Below, one piece after another: positions 1 to 5,631 of a DNA stretch of 5,993 nt. A program made the position numbers and the translations under genes. Origin of the DNA: a bacterium (GTDB lineage Bacteria; Bacillota_I; Bacilli_A; RF39; UBA660). Location of the stretch: NCBI GenBank assembly GCA_004560915.1, contig SFTR01000069.1, positions 1-5,993 on the forward strand, in the 5' to 3' direction. Position 1 is the stretch's first letter. The number at the start of each line of letters is the position of its first letter. Under the pieces are notes generated by a model. The model saw nothing but the letters and a program-made list of their open reading frames with translations, searched no databases and had not been told where the DNA came from.

Positions 1-171
1 ACCTTTAAAAATATCCAATAATTTATCATAAATTCCAAATCCAGATAACATACAACCAACTATAACAAGAATAGTATTCATATGTCCTGGAGTAAATTTA
101 GTTTTTTCTAAAACATACTGAGATACCGCACAAACAAAGCCACAAAATAAGAATGCAAGTAAATATGTCAC
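1..171 (-). CDS. spoVAE: Stage V sporulation protein AE (SpoVAE), N-terminal part
   Basis: SpoVAE is an integral membrane subunit of the SpoVA channel, which carries Ca-dipicolinic acid across the inner forespore membrane during sporulation and germination. The first 57 codons are present and the rest lies beyond the window edge. They begin MTYLLAFLFCGFVCAVSQYV, a membrane segment of the family. Residues 31-57 hold a second hydrophobic stretch with SGFGIYDKLLDIFKG, resembling the AGFGLYEPLVDF pattern of Bacillus SpoVAE. The start is a GTG whose G is the last base of the spoVAD TAG stop. It is chosen because GGAGGT (178-183, minus strand) lies 6 bases upstream and because the protein begins there in family members. 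Translation is probably coupled to spoVAD. SpoVAC and SpoVAE are paralogous, but the sequence and the position after spoVAD favour SpoVAE. Confidence 0.88.
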   Translation of the reverse strand, partial: MTYLLAFLFCGFVCAVSQYVLEKTKFTPGHMNTILVIVGCMLSGFGIYDKLLDIFKG

Positions 172-1139
172 TAAAGCACCTCCAAACTCACAGCATGACT
201 AACTCCAGGCATAGCGATACTTTGATTAGAACTTATAACTGAATGTAAAGATCCAGTACCAACAACTAATATTTTCTTGTATTTATTTAAAGGTAAAATA
301 TAATCAAAAAGTGTTAAAGGTAAACAAAGAGGTCCACTTCCACCAGCATATATATTATCTTCTGTATATATTATACTTCCAGAATCTATAACGTTATCTA
401 GAGTTTCTTTGTATTTCTTCTTATAATACATCTGCATAATCTTAGTTCCATAAATACCTAAGTCCCCCGTAAGAATCAAATCATAATATTTATAATTTCT
501 CCCAGTACTTTCTAGATGACTATGTATAACTTCAGCACAAGAAGGTGCCATAGCACTACCCATATCATTAGCATCTTTATGATTAGTTTGAGTAACATAT
601 CCAAAAGTACCACTTTCTATTTTTAAATTACTTTTCTCATTACTTAAAAGTACACTAATACTACCACTTAATGTACAAGTATTAATCATCTTACGAAGTG
701 TCCCATACTCTACAGGAAATCTAAATTGTTTTTCACTAACTAAATTATGACCTGAAACAGTAATAATAGTATTTTCATTTTTATTATCTATTATGTTAGC
801 ACCTATAATTAGTCCTTCAACAAACGTAGCACAAGCACTATATATTATACAACTGGGAATTTTAAATTTGCTTGAGGCAAGACTACTCGCAAGACATTGG
901 TTTTGTAAGTCTCCATTAATAAGTAAATTAACTTCTTTAGTAAGTTTCTTACTCTTCATAAGTAATCCTTTAATAGTAGTTTCTTGATACTTACTTTCAG
1001 CAAGTTCGATACTTTTTTCATTTACATAATAGTCATCAATTACTTTATCAGGATTATTCATAACTATAGGTTTATATTTAGTAGATGCAAGAAGGGAAAA
1101 TTTATCATTAATATATACATTATTAAAATAGTATGTCAT
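171..1139 (-). CDS. spoVAD: Stage V sporulation protein AD (SpoVAD), dipicolinate-binding thiolase-fold protein
   Basis: SpoVAD is the soluble, thiolase-fold subunit of the SpoVA complex. It sits at the inner spore membrane and, in Bacillus, binds dipicolinic acid for uptake into the forespore. The 322 residues are slightly short of the roughly 338 of Bacillus but look complete. Family landmarks appear in order: YSACATF (100-106), where Cys103 matches the thiolase nucleophile position; SGHN (129-132); EKQFRFPVEYG (136-146); DMGSAMAP (192-199); DLILTGDLG (220-228); YAGGSGP (264-270); and VVGTGSL (292-298). No signal peptide or membrane segment is seen. The ATG overlaps the spoVAC TGA as ATGA, with AAGGAG (1149-1154, minus) ahead of it, so translation is coupled. 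The last base of its stop codon is the first base of spoVAE. The motif match makes the assignment secure; dipicolinate binding is inferred from the family. Confidence 0.95.
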   Translation of the reverse strand: MTYYFNNVYINDKFSLLASTKYKPIVMNNPDKVIDDYYVNEKSIELAESKYQETTIKGLLMKSKKLTKEVNLLINGDLQNQCLASSLASSKFKIPSCIIYSACATFVEGLIIGANIIDNKNENTIITVSGHNLVSEKQFRFPVEYGTLRKMINTCTLSGSISVLLSNEKSNLKIESGTFGYVTQTNHKDANDMGSAMAPSCAEVIHSHLESTGRNYKYYDLILTGDLGIYGTKIMQMYYKKKYKETLDNVIDSGSIIYTEDNIYAGGSGPLCLPLTLFDYILPLNKYKKILVVGTGSLHSVISSNQSIAMPGVSHAVSLEVL

Positions 1140-1570
1140 AATATCACACTCCTTACAAAACCAAATATTATTCCAAAGAATACACCATATAATATAATAC
1201 TTCCAGTAAGTTTAAATATTGAAGCACCTATTCCTTTTATGAATCCTTCACTTTTAGCATCCATTGCACTACTTGTCATAGTATTAGCAAACCCTGTAGC
1301 TGGCACAATAAGTCCACATTTGAATATACTAAGTACTTTATCAAAAACACCAAGTCCAGTAAGAACAGAACCTATCACTATAAATGTAGAAAAAGTATAA
1401 AAACTAGCATCACTCAAAGTAATATTAAATATTTTAAAATAAAGTTCACACATAACTTCAGCTATTATACCAACTACTCCACCACTTAAAAAAGCAATCA
1501 TTACATTCTTAAATACACTTTCTTTTCCTATAACACTACTAACTAACTTGTCATATTCCTTATTATTCAT
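1136..1570 (-). CDS. spoVAC: Stage V sporulation protein AC (SpoVAC)
   Basis: SpoVAC is an inner-membrane subunit of the SpoVA dipicolinate channel; in Bacillus it has been reported to behave as a mechanosensitive pore. Using the ATG at 1570 the protein is 144 residues, close to the 150 of Bacillus. Hydrophobic segments lie at about 23-43, 57-83 and 116-139. Between them is the family signature VPATGFANTMTSSAMDAKSE (89-108), almost the same as the Bacillus VPVTGFANSMTSAALEYKSE. An in-frame ATG at 1597 would add nine residues (MVKISVGDK), but it has no Shine-Dalgarno sequence and would place the start inside the likely promoter. The 1570 start has AGGTGA 4 bases upstream. This is the first gene of the operon: spoVAA and spoVAB are not upstream, where a tRNA gene is found instead. 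Confidence 0.93.
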   Translation of the reverse strand: MNNKEYDKLVSSVIGKESVFKNVMIAFLSGGVVGIIAEVMCELYFKIFNITLSDASFYTFSTFIVIGSVLTGLGVFDKVLSIFKCGLIVPATGFANTMTSSAMDAKSEGFIKGIGASIFKLTGSIILYGVFFGIIFGFVRSVIL

Positions 1571-1574
1571 TTTG

Positions 1575-1580
1575 TCACCT
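1575..1580 (-). promoter_or_regulatory. Ribosome-binding site that decides the spoVAC start
   Basis: AGGTGA on the minus strand is followed by CAAA and then ATG at 1570. The upstream in-frame ATG at 1597 is preceded only by A/T-rich sequence, so this site favours the shorter protein. Confidence 0.65.
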
Positions 1581-1598
1581 ACACTTATTTTTACCATT

Positions 1599-1628
1599 TT
1601 TATATTTTAAATACATAATTGTTGTCAA
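1599..1628 (-). promoter_or_regulatory. Putative spoVACDE promoter (vegetative-like -35/-10 pair)
   Basis: On the minus strand, TTGACA (1628 down to 1623) and TATAAA (1604 down to 1599) are separated by 18 bases. This predicts a transcript start near 1592 and a leader of about 22 bases before the spoVAC ATG at 1570. The pattern resembles a housekeeping sigma promoter. That is unexpected, because spoVA is transcribed by forespore sigma-G in Bacillus, and the hexamers could be fortuitous in such A+T-rich DNA. The -35 box overlaps the -35 box of the opposite tRNA promoter. Confidence 0.4.
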
Positions 1629-1650
1629 AATGATAAAGTTATGTTAAAAT
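1622..1650 (+). promoter_or_regulatory. Promoter of the tRNA-Glu gene
   Basis: TTGTCA (1622-1627) and TAAAAT (1645-1650) are separated by exactly 17 bases, each differing from the sigma-A consensus at one position. The predicted start near 1657 lies about 6 bases before the mature tRNA 5' end at 1663. Placement, spacing and hexamers all agree. Confidence 0.72.
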
Positions 1651-1662
1651 TAACATTGTTAT

Positions 1663-1738
1663 GGCTCATTGGTGAAATGGTTAACACATCGCCCTCTCAA
1701 GGCGACATTCATGGGTTCAAATCCCATATGAGTCACCA
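1663..1738 (+). tRNA. tRNA-Glu, anticodon CTC, with encoded CCA
   Basis: The 76 bases fold into a full cloverleaf. The acceptor arm is GGCTCAT (1663-1669) with ATGAGTC (1728-1734), including one G-U pair. The anticodon stem is TCGCC/GGCGA (1689-1693, 1701-1705) around the loop CTCTCAA, giving anticodon CTC at 1696-1698, which reads the Glu codon GAG. The variable loop is CATTC. The T arm is ATGGG/CCCAT around TTCAAAT (1711-1727). The discriminator is A and CCA is encoded at 1736-1738. It is a single tRNA gene with its own promoter and terminator. The common Glu isoacceptor is UUC, so this is the minor GAG-reading species. Confidence 0.96.
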
Positions 1739-1748
1739 GTATAAAATT

Positions 1749-1775
1749 AAGTCCCTTTATTAGGGACTTTTATTT
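1749..1775 (+). terminator. Rho-independent terminator of the tRNA gene
   Basis: AAGTCCC (1749-1755) and GGGACTT (1763-1769) form a perfect 7-bp stem around the loop TTTATTA, followed by the T-rich tail TTATTT. It begins 10 bases after the tRNA CCA end and separates it from the murT-like operon downstream. Confidence 0.88.
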
Positions 1776-1859
1776 GGATTTAAAAAACAATAAATAATAT
1801 AAATAAATTAAATGTAATCAAAGATAAAAAAATCATTTACACTCCTATTTACGCCAAAC

Positions 1860-1888
1860 TTTATAAATATATGAAAATGTTATATAAT
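1860..1888 (+). promoter_or_regulatory. Probable promoter of the murT-gatD-like operon
   Basis: A perfect TATAAT (1883-1888) lies 18 bases before the ATG. A weak -35 (TTTATA, 1860-1865) sits at 17-base spacing. A TG at 1878-1879 could give an extended -10 if the hexamer is read as TATATA (1881-1886). The leader would be very short, with the ribosome site AGGTGA (1895-1900) at or just after the transcript start. The rest of the gap from the terminator to here (1776-1859) is plain A+T-rich sequence in which I see nothing else. Confidence 0.5.
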
Positions 1889-1906
1889 ATAGATAGGTGA
1901 TTAAAT

Positions 1907-3241
1907 ATGTGGAGATTTATTGTTATCTTATCATGTAAACTTGCTAATAAACTAAGTATACTAACTGGACATGAAGGAAGTGTCATAGGAGGAAAAGTAG
2001 CTCATAAACTTGATAAAAATATTTTAAAAAAGATTAAACTACCAAAGTATGTAATTGGTATCACTGGATCAAGTGGTAAAAGTAGTTCAACAGAACTTAC
2101 CTATAACATACTAACTAAAAATGGATACAACGTTGTATATAACAAAGAAGGGAGTAACACTATTAATGGTATAACTTCCCTAGTACTTAATAATTCATCA
2201 CTATGTGGTAAGTTAAAAGCAGATGTTCTTCTTATGGAATTAGATGAACAATTCTTAAAATATATTTTTGAATATATTACACCATCTCACTTAATGATTA
2301 CAAATATTACAAGAGACCAACCACCAAGAAACGCTCATCCAGAAAATATATATAATGCAATTAAAAATTCAATACCAGCAGGTACTCACCTAATACTTAA
2401 TGTAGATGATCCATTCGTAAATAGAATTAGAATCAATCATAAAGGTGAAGTTACTACATATGGTATGGCACAAAACAACTATTCAAGACCAAGTAATCTT
2501 AATAATTTAGATGCAGCTTACTGCCCTATTTGTAATTCTAAACTTGAATATGATTTCTATCACTATGGACACATTGGTTCATACCATTGTCCTAAATATC
2601 ACTTCAATCGTGGTAAACCAAACTATGAAGCAAAAGATATTGATGTAGATAATGAACAAATAAAAATAAATGATAATATAGTTCATCTACCATCAAACTT
2701 CTTATATACAGTATACTTTGTAACTGGCTGTTACGCCTTAACACATGAAATAGGAATTAAAGAAGAAGATATATTAAAAGTATTAAATGATGAAAATATT
2801 AAAACCAAAAGAATGGAAATATATGACTTTGATAATAGAAAATGGCAAATGCTAGTAAGTAAGAACGAAAACAATTTAAGTTATAAACAATCCTTAGACT
2901 ACATACTACATCAAGAAGGAGATAAAACTATAATATTAGGTTTTGACTCTTCAAGTAGAAGATATAAAGAAAATGATATTTCTTGGATATGGGATATAGA
3001 CTTTGAATCATTAAATGACTCAAGTATTAAAAATATAATATTAATTGGTAAATTCTGTTATGATATGAAAGTTCGTATGGAATACGCAGGTATTAATGAA
3101 GATAAAATAATTTTAGTAGAAAATTTAGATAACTTAAGTGAAACAATCAAAACTAAAACAACTGGTAAAATATTCTCAATGGTATGTTTTGATAAAGAGA
3201 TACAACTTAAGAAAATTATAAAGGAGGAAAATAATGATTAA
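1907..3241 (+). CDS. murT: MurT-like Mur ligase family protein (lipid II isoglutaminyl synthase large subunit homologue, divergent)
   Basis: In Staphylococcus and Streptococcus, MurT with GatD uses ATP and glutamine-derived ammonia to amidate the alpha-carboxyl of D-Glu in lipid II at the cytoplasmic membrane face. This protein has 444 residues, against about 437 in S. aureus. It starts with the family N-terminus (WRFIVILSCKLANKLS). The Mur-ligase nucleotide loop follows as GITGSSGKSSS (51-61, Lys58), then MELDE (110-114) and NITRDQ (133-138). A zinc-ribbon-like insert has Cys206, Cys209 and Cys228, but Tyr231 at the fourth ligand position. The C-terminal DUF1727 domain has NDISWIWDIDFE (356-367), whose Asp357 appears to align with the proposed catalytic Asp349 of S. 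aureus MurT. Oddities are GSSGKS in place of GTNGKT, TRDQPPRN in place of the usual FRDQLDR, and the missing Cys. The start has AGGTGA 6 bases upstream. It overlaps the gatD-like gene by 8 bases. The family is clear, but the exact reaction is uncertain because the partner lacks catalytic residues. Confidence 0.82.
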   Translation: MWRFIVILSCKLANKLSILTGHEGSVIGGKVAHKLDKNILKKIKLPKYVIGITGSSGKSSSTELTYNILTKNGYNVVYNKEGSNTINGITSLVLNNSSLCGKLKADVLLMELDEQFLKYIFEYITPSHLMITNITRDQPPRNAHPENIYNAIKNSIPAGTHLILNVDDPFVNRIRINHKGEVTTYGMAQNNYSRPSNLNNLDAAYCPICNSKLEYDFYHYGHIGSYHCPKYHFNRGKPNYEAKDIDVDNEQIKINDNIVHLPSNFLYTVYFVTGCYALTHEIGIKEEDILKVLNDENIKTKRMEIYDFDNRKWQMLVSKNENNLSYKQSLDYILHQEGDKTIILGFDSSSRRYKENDISWIWDIDFESLNDSSIKNIILIGKFCYDMKVRMEYAGINEDKIILVENLDNLSETIKTKTTGKIFSMVCFDKEIQLKKIIKEENND

Positions 3242-3962
3242 TGTATTACACTTATATTATGACCTTCTAAACCTATATGGAGAAAACGCTAATACAAGAT
3301 GTATAGTTCAAGAATTAAAAAGAAGCAATATAAAAGTTAAAGTAGATTTAAAAAGTCTAAATGATAAAATTGACTTTGAGAAATATGATATTATTTATAT
3401 AGGTAGTGGTTCAGAAGAATCATTAAAACTAGCCCTATCAGATATATTAAAAAGAAAAGAAGATTTAAAAAAATATATAGAATCTAATAAATATTTAATA
3501 CTTACTGGTAACTCAATGTGTATGTTTGGAAAGTATATAGATACTAAAGATGAAAAATTAGACGCCTTAGATATATTTAAATATCATACTAAATATATAA
3601 CTGAATTATTACATACTAACGAAGCATCAAATCAAAGAATAGTTGGTGAAGTAAGAGGAAAATCAAAATTAATAAAAGAAGAAATAATAGGATTTCAAAA
3701 TAGATGTGATTATATTTATGATGTTAAAACTCCTCTATTTGAAGTACAAGAAGCATATTCAAACGATGGAACAAACATTAAAGAAGGATTTACTTATAAA
3801 AACGTATATGCTACTCACATAATAGGTCCTCTACTTATTAGAAATCCATACTTTACTGATTATATATTAAAAAGTTTATGTAAAACTAAAAAATTAAATT
3901 ATATAGTTGAAGAAACAACTTCTAAAGAAGCATATAAAAAGTACTTAGAAAATTTTAACTAA
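3234..3962 (+). CDS. gatD: GatD-like class I glutamine amidotransferase-fold protein lacking the catalytic Cys and His
   Basis: This 242-residue protein matches the S. aureus GatD subunit of lipid II isoglutaminyl synthase (about 243 residues) along its length. Matches include DLLNLYGENANTR (10-22), YIGSGSEESLKLALSD (55-70), QRIVGE (134-139; Arg135 aligns with glutamine-site Arg128), GFQNR (153-157) and GPLLIRNPYFTDYIL (198-212). The glutaminase centre is altered. TGNSMCMFGKYI (91-102) replaces the family CGGYQFLG-type loop, so Thr91 sits where nucleophile Cys94 should be. ATHIIGPLL (193-201) places Ile197 where His189 should be. A Cys96 and a His195 lie nearby but at shifted positions. Canonical glutamine hydrolysis is therefore unlikely. 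The ATG overlaps the murT-like gene by 8 bases, with AGGAGG (3222-3227) ahead, so the two are made together. The symbol records homology, not proven activity. Confidence 0.78.
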   Translation: MINVLHLYYDLLNLYGENANTRCIVQELKRSNIKVKVDLKSLNDKIDFEKYDIIYIGSGSEESLKLALSDILKRKEDLKKYIESNKYLILTGNSMCMFGKYIDTKDEKLDALDIFKYHTKYITELLHTNEASNQRIVGEVRGKSKLIKEEIIGFQNRCDYIYDVKTPLFEVQEAYSNDGTNIKEGFTYKNVYATHIIGPLLIRNPYFTDYILKSLCKTKKLNYIVEETTSKEAYKKYLENFN

Positions 3963-3971
3963 GTACTTTTT
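3936..3971. terminator. Bidirectional terminator between convergent gatD-like and kinase-like genes
   Basis: A perfect 13-bp inverted repeat, AAAAAGTACTTAG (3936-3948) and CTAAGTACTTTTT (3959-3971), surrounds a 10-base loop. The A and T runs at its ends give a U-tract in either direction. The left arm lies in the last codons of the gatD-like gene, whose TAA (3960-3962) is inside the right arm. The stop of the opposing gene (3974-3976) is 2 bases beyond the hairpin. Confidence 0.85.
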
Positions 3972-3973
3972 AA

Positions 3974-4726
3974 TTATAATATTCTCATGTATTCTCTCCA
4001 ATGTTCTTCATCTTGAATCTCACTAGCATCTCCTAAAGTATTAACTTCTTTTCCTACTCTTTCAGATAATTTCTTTTTATATGCTTTTAAGAATGGTAAT
4101 AAATCTCCTTCTTTATATAAATCACATAATTCTTTATCTGCGTTTACAAAGTCATCAAAATATCCATCTACTAAAAATGTTTTAACAGTATACGCTAACT
4201 GACTAGCATTATCTTGATATATCTTATCATCATCATCTTCTACTATATGATAGTCATCAGTATCCACCATATAAAATCTTTCAGTAGAAGTACTAAACAA
4301 TGTATTATAAGGTAAATCATCTGTTAATATACCTTTTCTTGATATCTTTCTCATATCTACTAAAGTAGTCATATACGCTCTTCTAATAGAGTCTAAATCA
4401 ACTATTAAAGGGTCTAACTTATATAACGATTTACCTCTTGCTGCATGAGCAAAATATCCTACATCTCTTCCTTCTAAAGTAATAACTTCATAAGGAAATA
4501 AATATGTTGGATTTAAAGCATCAGAAAATCTTAAGAAATCTAAATCTCTATATTCAAAATGTCTATATTCTTCTAAACTAAGTGCCATATCAAATATTTT
4601 AATAACTGCTTTAGTCCTTTTATCATAATATGCACTACCTTTAGATCCAAAATTTATAAATGAACAATTTCTTTTTAGATAATAATCTAATTCACTTTTA
4701 CTTCTAAATATCATACTAACCCCCAT
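3974..4726 (-). CDS. Divergent protein-kinase-fold protein, function unknown
   Basis: The product is 250 residues with no signal peptide or membrane segment, so it is probably cytoplasmic. It shows a degenerate kinase layout. FGSKGSAYYD (26-35) resembles the glycine-rich loop and VIKIFD (41-46) carries the likely ATP-binding Lys43. LTDDLPYN (134-141) resembles the catalytic loop, with Asp136 and Asn141 spaced as in HRDxxxxN. MVDTDDY (153-159) stands in for the DFG metal-binding Asp. The C-terminal third lacks recognisable kinase motifs and is rich in Asp, Glu and Lys. The substrate could be protein or a small molecule; I do not recognise a named family. ATG at 4726 has GGAG 5 bases upstream. 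A second start at 4714 (residue 5) has GGGGG at similar spacing and may fit the likely promoter better. It is a single gene, convergent with the gatD-like gene and downstream of psd. Confidence 0.72.
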   Translation of the reverse strand: MGVSMIFRSKSELDYYLKRNCSFINFGSKGSAYYDKRTKAVIKIFDMALSLEEYRHFEYRDLDFLRFSDALNPTYLFPYEVITLEGRDVGYFAHAARGKSLYKLDPLIVDLDSIRRAYMTTLVDMRKISRKGILTDDLPYNTLFSTSTERFYMVDTDDYHIVEDDDDKIYQDNASQLAYTVKTFLVDGYFDDFVNADKELCDLYKEGDLLPFLKAYKKKLSERVGKEVNTLGDASEIQDEEHWREYMRIL

Positions 4727-4737
4727 TAGTGCTCCAT

Positions 4738-4746
4738 ATTATACCA
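4738..4746 (-). promoter_or_regulatory. Extended -10 promoter of the kinase-like gene
   Basis: TGGTATAAT on the minus strand is a perfect extended -10. No good -35 is seen; TTCCTT lies at 17-base spacing, inside the psd terminator. The predicted transcript start near 4731 lies after the GGAG at 4732-4735 and only about 5 bases before the first ATG. Translation from the second ATG at 4714, using GGGGG (4720-4724), is therefore a real alternative. Confidence 0.55.
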
Positions 4747-4756
4747 CAAATTCAAT

Positions 4757-4790
4757 AAAAAAGGAAGTCATTTCTTACTTCCAATTTTTT
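4757..4790 (-). terminator. Rho-independent terminator of the pssA-psd operon
   Basis: On the minus strand GGAAGT (4782-4777 is its partner-side position on this strand) and ACTTCC (4768-4763) form a 6-bp stem with an 8-base loop, preceded by an A run and followed by six T residues (4762-4757). The upstream arm is coding sequence for the last residues of Psd, and the psd TGA stop (4768-4770) lies at the loop and stem junction. Confidence 0.8.
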
Positions 4791-5631
4791 CTCCATATTT
4801 AACGTTAGTTTCAATATTCTCTAAACTATTATTATAAATATCTTCATCAATGGTTATTATATCTTTTTTAACAAGTAATACTATAGTTGAACCACCAAAC
4901 TCAAAGTATCCTTTTTCTTCACCTTTTTTAAATTTATATTCTTCATGATTATTAACTATTCTACCTACTCCTAAAGCACCTACTTCTACTTCTATAACTT
5001 TATCAAAATTATTAGTATTTAAAATAGTATATTCACGTGTATTTGTTTTATAAAAATTATAGTGTTTAAGTGCTATAGGCTGTACTGTATGAAAAATTCC
5101 ATCTATATGAATATTTTTACCCTTAGTACCACTATCTATATAACAATATCTATGATAATTATCAGTAGAAAGTCTAAATACTAAAGCATAACCACCTCTA
5201 TATTCATTCATTATATCTTTATCTACTAAAGTATCTATTGAATAATAAGAATCCTTTATTTTAAGAGTTAAATCATCATTTATTTTATACACAGTAAGTT
5301 TACTATCACAAGGACTAATAAAAACATTCTTATGTGCATTTATTGGTCTTTTAGATTCTACTACTTTACGAATAAAAAAATCATTATAGGAAGTATATTT
5401 TTGTTTAGAATATTCATATATATTTATATCATTCTTATCAATAAACTTATCTACTCTTTTTAATGAATATTTACTATTCATATATTTACCCATAAGATTA
5501 CTAAATGTTTTACTAATAAAAGGTTTTAAAATTATTCTTCCCAGTAATGTATCATAAAAAAAATTAAGAGTTTTACTAGACTCTATAATTATATTTTTTT
5601 TACTATTTCTATCTCTAACTATATATTTCAT
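4768..5631 (-). CDS. psd: Phosphatidylserine decarboxylase proenzyme
   Basis: Psd decarboxylates phosphatidylserine to phosphatidylethanolamine at the membrane, using a pyruvoyl group made by self-cleavage. The 287 residues match the Clostridium-type enzyme of about 295. The self-cleavage motif FGGST (245-249) is intact: cleavage before Ser248 would give a long beta chain and a short pyruvoyl alpha chain of about 40 residues. Other family motifs are YNDFFIRK (82-89), ISPCDSKLTVYKI (105-117, with Asp109 of the processing triad), FRLSTDNYHRY (152-162, His160), FHTVQPIAL (180-188) and VGALGVGRI (217-225). The C-terminus has YGEKIG (279-284). Its ATG overlaps the pssA TGA as ATGA and has only a weak upstream GGTAAG, so translation is probably coupled to pssA. 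A terminator hairpin starts inside its last codons. Confidence 0.95.
   Translation of the reverse strand: MKYIVRDRNSKKNIIIESSKTLNFFYDTLLGRIILKPFISKTFSNLMGKYMNSKYSLKRVDKFIDKNDINIYEYSKQKYTSYNDFFIRKVVESKRPINAHKNVFISPCDSKLTVYKINDDLTLKIKDSYYSIDTLVDKDIMNEYRGGYALVFRLSTDNYHRYCYIDSGTKGKNIHIDGIFHTVQPIALKHYNFYKTNTREYTILNTNNFDKVIEVEVGALGVGRIVNNHEEYKFKKGEEKGYFEFGGSTIVLLVKKDIITIDEDIYNNSLENIETNVKYGEKIGSKK

Noticed and set aside
793..987. Plus-strand open frame of 64 codons
   Set aside because: It lies wholly antisense to the well-supported spoVAD, its product resembles nothing I know, and it has no convincing ribosome-binding site.
984..1400. Plus-strand open frame of 138 codons
   Set aside because: It is antisense across the spoVAD/spoVAC junction, both of which match their families residue by residue. 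Its Ile/Asn-rich product is what chance reading of A+T-rich DNA gives.
1626..1654. Possible sigma-G-like promoter for spoVAC on the minus strand (GTTAA, 17 bases, CATTTTG)
   Set aside because: The -10 misses the final A of the CATnnTA pattern and the -35 is poor. It is kept only as a weak alternative to the TTGACA/TATAAA pair.
1643..1654. Small palindrome GTTAA-AA-TTAAC over the tRNA -10 box
   Set aside because: Five-base A+T arms are expected by chance in this composition, and there is no second copy to suggest an operator.
1776..1859. Searched the gap for a riboswitch, small RNA or small gene
   Set aside because: Only A+T-rich sequence without stable stems, a plausible start with ribosome site, or repeats.
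3234..3962. GatD-like gene as a decaying pseudogene
   Set aside because: Full length, no stop or frameshift, strong AGGAGG, overlap with its partner, and conserved non-catalytic motifs all point to a maintained gene.
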